DNA of 64,000 bases, taken from positions 467,894 through 531,893 of the forward strand of contig NW_006767442.1 in the NCBI RefSeq assembly GCF_000264995.1. The letters run 5' to 3'. Below the pieces are notes generated by a model. That model searched no databases. It was not told the DNA's origin and saw only the letters and a program-made list of their open reading frames with translations. Both the position numbers and the translations under genes were made by a program. The DNA comes from Punctularia strigosozonata HHB-11173 SS5. Lineage: Eukaryota; Basidiomycota; Agaricomycetes; Corticiales; Punctulariaceae. Of this stretch, positions 60,001 through 64,000 are shown piece after piece; within the stretch, counting starts at the first letter, position 1; every line of letters begins with the position of its first letter.

Positions 60001-60088
60001 GGAGGAATCCTCTTGTGAAAAGGTAGAGACCGGCGAGATGGACGAGGCATAGCCAGCCTAAGAGGAAGAGGGCCTTGCCGACGTTCAT
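57034..60088 (-). CDS. GPI13: GPI ethanolamine phosphate transferase 3 (GPI13/PIG-O)
   Basis: Endoplasmic-reticulum multi-pass enzyme that adds ethanolamine-phosphate to the third mannose of the GPI precursor, the group later linked to protein. Predicted 1,000 aa, the usual length. Two exons are separated by a 52-nt intron (59629-59578), joining WLAGKR to IAFMGDDTW. An N-terminal membrane segment (GKALFLLGWLCLVHLAGLYL) is followed by a lumenal alkaline-phosphatase-like domain: AVLLIIDSLRFDF with the catalytic metal Asp, FMGDDTWMTVFP, GHFLGVDHVGHRVGPDHP and VVLGDHGMDRRGDHGG. The C-terminal half has ten or more hydrophobic membrane helices. It is convergent with the Xpt1-like gene. Confidence 0.93.
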
Positions 60089-60396
60089 GACACGTCCGAC
60101 TCTGTCTGCAGGCCACCTGGCAGCAGCCGAATGCTGATGTTCCCCGTTCCTGCAGTTCCGTGCAATTGATAATTACAGTCCAACGAGGTGAAAGACAGTA
60201 TAGAATAGAGTCGATGCCAGAACGCAGAGTTCGTGTCGACCGCTCAAGGAAGGGGAACCGAAGGATATGCGCTGCGCCACCAGCGCGTTCACGTCGACGT
60301 CCCTCTCATTGCCGTTCGAGACATGTCGTGCAGAATACAACACACAACTGAATGTCATAGTAATGATAAAAGTAGCGGAATCACGGGCAGAATATC
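60089..60396. promoter_or_regulatory. Spacer upstream of GPI13
   Basis: Contains the GPI13 promoter and the 3' flank of the next minus-strand gene. No distinct element is recognised. Confidence 0.35.
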
Positions 60397-62553
60397 CTAA
60401 GCGCCTGCCCTCTTCTGCCTCTTCTCCATAGCCTCCAACCTCTGCTCTATGCCCAGCCCGGCCAGCTGTTCATTCTCGCCGGACGCATCGCTGGCTTGGC
60501 TACTGCTCGCCTCGCGAACCATCGCCGGCCTTGACTGTGCCTCGGGGTGAGCGCCGTACATCGTCGGGCTAAGCGGTATCGCACGCGTGCTCCAGCTCTT
60601 GCCCAGAATCGCCTGCACCTTCTCGTGCACAACCTTCCTCTGCACGGACGACGTGGTCGAGCACGCATCGTCGTCCTCGTCCCTCCTCGCCGCAACCGAC
60701 TTGAGCTGTATGCCGCTCCTGCTCGGCTTGGTGAGCCGCGCGTGGAAGTCGGGCGAGGCAGGCATCGGCAGCGATGGCGTCTTGGGCGAGTGTAGCCTGT
60801 TGCCCTTCGGCTTGGGCTTGGTTGGGGCGGGTGCGGGCGTCACCTTCCTATGCTTGCTCGGCGATACCGGCCCATGCCCGCCAAAGGACAGCGCGTCCTC
60901 CATCTGCGGGCTCGAAATCTGTCTCGGGCTGAGAGGCAGGACCGTCGAATCCACGCGCGACAGTCCCGTCGGGCGTTTGGCCGGTGCGGGAGCCCTACGT
61001 TGCTTCTTGCTGGGGGAATTCGTAGGCGTCTTGTCACTGTGGGCACCCGCGGCCTGCGGCTCGTTGCCAGACCCTTGCGTGGCTTCGGAATAGCGGCTCA
61101 CGACCGTGGACTCGCGGCTCAGCACCGCGTCCCGCTCGCGAGACCTTGCCTTCCTCACGGGCAACGGCGAAAACTTGTCCTCCTGCTCGCCACGTCCGGA
61201 CGCCCAGTTCACGAGATTCCATCCCAGCCCTGCCCCGCCGGTGACAACATCGTCTCCGGGCTCGGCGGGAGCGGCCCTGGTAACGGTCGTGGATGTCCTA
61301 CTCAGCAAGGCACCCGTCTCCGGATCCTCCTTCATCATGCGAAAGCCGTCAGTCGATCTCTCATCCATATCCGACAAGACGTCCTCGCCGGTGCGTGACT
61401 GATAACTCCTCGCCGGCTTCGCGACGGGGGCATCGAGGAACACGTCCGACAGCTGACGGGCGTGCGCTCTCCTCGACGAGCTCGTCTTCCGCATGGTAGA
61501 TGCCGTGCGTCCCCTGCTGAGCGTACCAAGGGCCTCTAGACTCGTCGAGCTAGCGAAGTCCCCTCCGATCGAAGACCCGTTAGGTGCCGCCGACGCTGTT
61601 CCGCGGTAGTCTCCTCCCCACGAGACTTCATCCAGGTCATCCCTATGTTCAACATATCCCCTTCGCGCTTGCTTGAACGAACTGATCGTGCCAGCGAGCC
61701 ACCGCCCTGTGAAGCTCGCCTTGCTCCCAACGGACCCGTCACGGGCTCGGTCTTGTTGATCCGCTCCCTCGTCGTAGAGCTTCTCCCTCTCTTCACCATC
61801 GCGGCCTATACGCGCTTCATCGACGCCGTGTTCAAGATCGGCGTCGTGATCGTCGCCCTCTGCGGGGGCGTACTGAGGCCCTCCCAGCGTATCGTCTCTT
61901 CGCCTGCGCCATCTCACCCAGCACATGGTCAGGATGACGCCGAGGATGACGCCGATGCCAACGATGACGACAATCGTGTATACGGGTTTCCAGCCGGATG
62001 TCACAGCAGCATTAACCTGCGCGGGGTGAGCTGGGTCGCTGGATGCGGGCGGAATCGCCGTGATGGAGATGATAGTAGGCGCAGACGATGAAGAGAAGGC
62101 CGGCGACGGCGTCGCAGTAGAAATTACGGAAGTGTTCGCAGATAGGGGAGTCGTGATAACGTTACTGGTGGAAGTGGCAGGATCGGCCGTCGTGGACGGA
62201 GTGGGATCCGTCGAGGTGGAGATCACCGCGAGCGTGGCAACGCCGACGCCAGCAGTGAGAGGCACCGGAAGGCCTGGTATCGGATTAATCGTGTCCGTAC
62301 TATAGACGATAAGGCTTGACAAGACGGGGGCTGCATCCGTAATCATAGCTGGGGCGGGTGCGACCGGTGTTGTGGTGGCACCCCAGACGGGATATGGCCA
62401 CCAGTTGAAGCTCGCCGTGGTAACGCCGAATTGGCGTGCATTGATAGAGCGGCGCTGGTCCAGCATGAGGGGATAGGGCGGCATGCCGAAAGCCGGGGCA
62501 GAGGCAAGCAAGACGGAGCCCATCGGGACGATCAACGTCTTTCGGCGTTGCAT
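60397..62553 (-). CDS. Intronless single-pass membrane protein with Ser/Thr-rich ectodomain
   Basis: A 718-codon uninterrupted frame. A signal peptide or anchor (about residues 7-22) precedes a 165-residue Ser/Thr/Pro-rich ectodomain likely to be O-mannosylated (STDPTPSTTADPATSTS). A single membrane helix follows at about 190-212 (VYTIVVIVGIGVILGVILTM) with a basic stop-transfer WVRWRRRRD. The tail of about 500 residues is disordered, rich in Ser, Arg and Pro, with many basic Ser/Thr sites (TMRKTSSSRRAHARQLS). The design recalls cell-wall stress sensors of the Wsc/Mid2 type, but no WSC domain is present. A TATA box lies at 62573-62582. I do not recognise a named family. Confidence 0.8.
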   Translation of the reverse strand: MQRRKTLIVPMGSVLLASAPAFGMPPYPLMLDQRRSINARQFGVTTASFNWWPYPVWGATTTPVAPAPAMITDAAPVLSSLIVYSTDTINPIPGLPVPLTAGVGVATLAVISTSTDPTPSTTADPATSTSNVITTPLSANTSVISTATPSPAFSSSSAPTIISITAIPPASSDPAHPAQVNAAVTSGWKPVYTIVVIVGIGVILGVILTMCWVRWRRRRDDTLGGPQYAPAEGDDHDADLEHGVDEARIGRDGEEREKLYDEGADQQDRARDGSVGSKASFTGRWLAGTISSFKQARRGYVEHRDDLDEVSWGGDYRGTASAAPNGSSIGGDFASSTSLEALGTLSRGRTASTMRKTSSSRRAHARQLSDVFLDAPVAKPARSYQSRTGEDVLSDMDERSTDGFRMMKEDPETGALLSRTSTTVTRAAPAEPGDDVVTGGAGLGWNLVNWASGRGEQEDKFSPLPVRKARSRERDAVLSRESTVVSRYSEATQGSGNEPQAAGAHSDKTPTNSPSKKQRRAPAPAKRPTGLSRVDSTVLPLSPRQISSPQMEDALSFGGHGPVSPSKHRKVTPAPAPTKPKPKGNRLHSPKTPSLPMPASPDFHARLTKPSRSGIQLKSVAARRDEDDDACSTTSSVQRKVVHEKVQAILGKSWSTRAIPLSPTMYGAHPEAQSRPAMVREASSSQASDASGENEQLAGLGIEQRLEAMEKRQKRAGA

Positions 62554-62572
62554 CGTAGCGAGATGTGGAGGG

Positions 62573-62582
62573 TTTTTATATA
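62573..62582 (-). promoter_or_regulatory. TATA box of the 718-codon membrane protein
   Basis: On the minus strand the sequence reads TATATAAAAA, 19 bp upstream of the start codon at 62553. Such a short distance suggests a very short leader, or that translation begins further downstream. Confidence 0.5.
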
Positions 62583-62654
62583 CCAGTTGGGATGGTGTGT
62601 TGAGGAGGAAGGACGACGATGCCGACTCTGCTCTCTACGCCGAGAGCACTAATG

Positions 62655-63392
62655 TCAGCGATGGGACGGTCGAGGTCGAGTCCGGCGGCGATGAAGGTTG
62701 ACCGGCGGATAAGGTGCGTCGAGGGAGAATAGGACGCCGATGTTACCCCTGATCGACGGGTATTTCGCCAGAAAGTGGTCGGACGGCCTGTACGCGCTAG
62801 GCATTAGCAAACGGGTAAACGTGGGTATAACATCATGGTACACACAGAGAGGCGGAGGGGGCGGAAGGAGTTCGCCTCCCAAGCTCGTGCCTATCGTCTG
62901 TACGCGAGGTATGATAGCCGAATTGCGCCTTGCTAGCGTCGGGCTGGGCGGGACGGGCGACGTCCGGTCGCGCTGGACCTGATCCTTCGGAAACGTCGTC
63001 GTGCTTGGAGGGGCGGACGACGGACGACGTACGTGTTTTCCTTTCCGCGCGTTGGTCTGCAGCTGCGGCTGTGTAGGTTGCGGGGTAGCGATGTCGATGG
63101 GTGGGGAAAGGAGCGTGGCGTCCGCGAAGGTGGTAGTAGGTTCGGGGGAGTGCAGGGGCGTCGCGAGGTCGATGGCAATCCTTAGCCTGGGCGAGTTGGG
63201 AGATGGGCCGGGAGTAGTAGAGCGCGAGCCGGCGGACAGGGCGGTTGGATCTGGTTGACGCATGTCTGGGCTGTCGTGGCAGGCGTCGTCGCCATCGGGC
63301 GACTGAACAAAGTCATCGGGATCGCAGTGGATTTCAGAGATACCTTGCAGGATGCGGATGGTCGGCGGAGAGGACGATGATGGCATGCCCAT
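62655..63392 (-). CDS. Intronless Pro/Ser-rich hypothetical protein
   Basis: A 245-codon frame, largely low complexity: Pro, Ser and Thr dominate residues 1-170 (SRSTTPGPSPNSPRLRIAI, RRPSSAPPSTTTF). The C-terminal 60 residues look folded (VYHDVIPTFTRLLMPSAYRP, SDHFLAKYPSIRGNIGVLFS). It lies 102 bp upstream of the 718-codon membrane protein on the same strand, with a TATA box (63511-63520) about 119 bp before its start. No known domain. The reading frame is long for this composition and has a promoter, so it is probably real. Confidence 0.55.
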   Translation of the reverse strand: MGMPSSSSPPTIRILQGISEIHCDPDDFVQSPDGDDACHDSPDMRQPDPTALSAGSRSTTPGPSPNSPRLRIAIDLATPLHSPEPTTTFADATLLSPPIDIATPQPTQPQLQTNARKGKHVRRPSSAPPSTTTFPKDQVQRDRTSPVPPSPTLARRNSAIIPRVQTIGTSLGGELLPPPPPLCVYHDVIPTFTRLLMPSAYRPSDHFLAKYPSIRGNIGVLFSLDAPYPPVNLHRRRTRPRPSHR

Positions 63393-63775
63393 AGCAAACC
63401 ACGAAGGGTCAATCGAGGTGAAAACTGTGCTGAGGAGGGTCTAGATGTCTATCTTCCTCGTTTCCTCAGTTATCGGAAGAGACAACGAATGTGTGGTACC
63501 CAAGGAGCGGCCTTTTATAGTGTGAGTTGGGATGAATGCAAGGAAGTTAACTTATTACACCACGCGCAGAGAACGGGTCGCTGAAGAATTCTGCAGGGAA
63601 CAATGAGGGTCACGACGAGCCGGAAGGTGAGTAACCGTGACGAATAGGGGCTCGATCAAAGCTCGGCCTATCTGAGGAGGCTCTGGGGTTAGGGCTACGG
63701 GGTCAGTGGTATTGGCACCGCCACTCGCCAGCCCTACGTTGCGCTTGGAACACGTAGACGAGCAACGCAAACGCC
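63393..63775. promoter_or_regulatory. Divergent promoter, hypothetical gene and SPC1
   Basis: Contains a minus-strand TATA box (CTATAAAAGG at 63511-63520). No clear TATA box is seen for the plus-strand gene. Nothing else is seen. Confidence 0.4.
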
Positions 63776-64000
63776 ATGCAGGATGCTTTGCAAGAGCTGA
63801 TCGACGGCAAGATTGTATGTAACCCCGGCAAGCACGTATCTTTAATTGGATGGCTCAGGAGTCGTGCTCCAACAGGATTTTGAAGGGCAGAAGACCGTTG
63901 AGCACATAGCAAAGGTCGCCCTCATAGCCCTGACAGTACGTGTCGCTTTGAATTCCATACGGTGCTGCCGAGACTGACGAACATGCTAGGTCGTCTCGTT
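63776..64000 (+). CDS. SPC1: Signal peptidase complex subunit SPC1, 5' part (cut by window edge)
   Basis: Small ER membrane subunit of the signal peptidase complex. Exon 1 (63776-63814) encodes MQDALQELIDGKI. Exon 2 (63876-63935) encodes DFEGQKTVEHIAKVALIALT, containing the DFxGQ motif before the first membrane helix that marks SPCS1/SPC1 proteins. Exon 3 begins at 63990 with VVS and leaves the window. The two introns are 61 and 54 nt with clean GT-AG ends. The membrane helices and C-terminus lie outside the window. Confidence 0.75.

Noticed and set aside
1-64000. tRNA, rRNA, CRISPR or telomere repeats
   Set aside because: I looked for B-box-like GGTTCGAANCC matches with a proper A-box, for repeat-spacer patterns and for telomeric arrays, and found none that hold up.

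Overview
The window reads as nuclear DNA of a basidiomycete fungus, most likely an Agaricomycete and possibly one of the Polyporales. The main reasons are very short GT-AG introns (mostly 50-60 nt) in almost every gene, dense gene packing on both strands, about 52-55 % G+C by eye, and family content: ricin-B-like mushroom lectins, 'IgE-binding protein'-like secreted proteins, a fungal P450, Kre2-type mannosyltransferases and a Stealth/Xpt1-type phosphotransferase. I saw no rRNA, tRNA, CRISPR array or bacterial operon. All gene models were spliced by eye from the sequence, so single exon edges may be a few bases off.

Layout. 0.5-6.2 kb: a PMS1/PMS2-type mismatch-repair gene (minus), a short non-autonomous DNA transposon with long terminal inverted repeats immediately upstream of its start codon, and an ERI1-like 3'-5' exonuclease (minus). 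6.9-12.8 kb: three paralogous small secreted proteins, each with a TATA box and one intron at the same place, with a seven-exon cytochrome P450 on the opposite strand between copies 2 and 3. 13.1-20.3 kb: a magnesium-dependent phosphatase-1 gene and two divergently arranged GT15 mannosyltransferases separated by a 3.2-kb gene-poor spacer. 21.2-24.8 kb: an intronless nucleotidyltransferase-like gene and a BRD7/9-like bromodomain gene. A 4.6-kb gene-poor stretch follows, then a homeobox transcription factor (29.4-31.1 kb) with a 12-nt microexon in the homeobox.

31.6-40.7 kb: a Topors-like RING protein and the large trafficking gene MON2, divergently transcribed from a 316-bp spacer. 40.8-44.9 kb: three ricin-B-like lectin genes and a possible decayed fourth copy. 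45.5-51.1 kb: a DUF6697-like gene, a small HVA1/TUDOR-type protein and a xylulokinase. 53.5-60.1 kb: a Stealth-family xylosylphosphotransferase-like gene convergent with GPI ethanolamine-phosphate transferase 3 (GPI13/PIG-O). 60.4-64 kb: an intronless single-pass membrane protein, an intronless low-complexity protein, and the 5' end of a signal-peptidase SPC1 gene cut by the window edge.

Most genes are unrelated housekeeping neighbours. Four encode secretory-pathway glycosylation or GPI-anchor enzymes (two GT15, Xpt1-like, GPI13), and MON2 and SPC1 also act in the secretory pathway. The accessory, lineage-specific parts are the secreted-protein family with its P450 (6.9-12.8 kb) and the lectin cluster (40.8-44.9 kb). 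I did not find a clearly new multi-gene system. The best leads are the transposon at the PMS1 promoter, the unequal intron content of the GT15 pair, the homeobox microexon, the two small paralogue clusters and the intronless nucleotidyltransferase-like gene.
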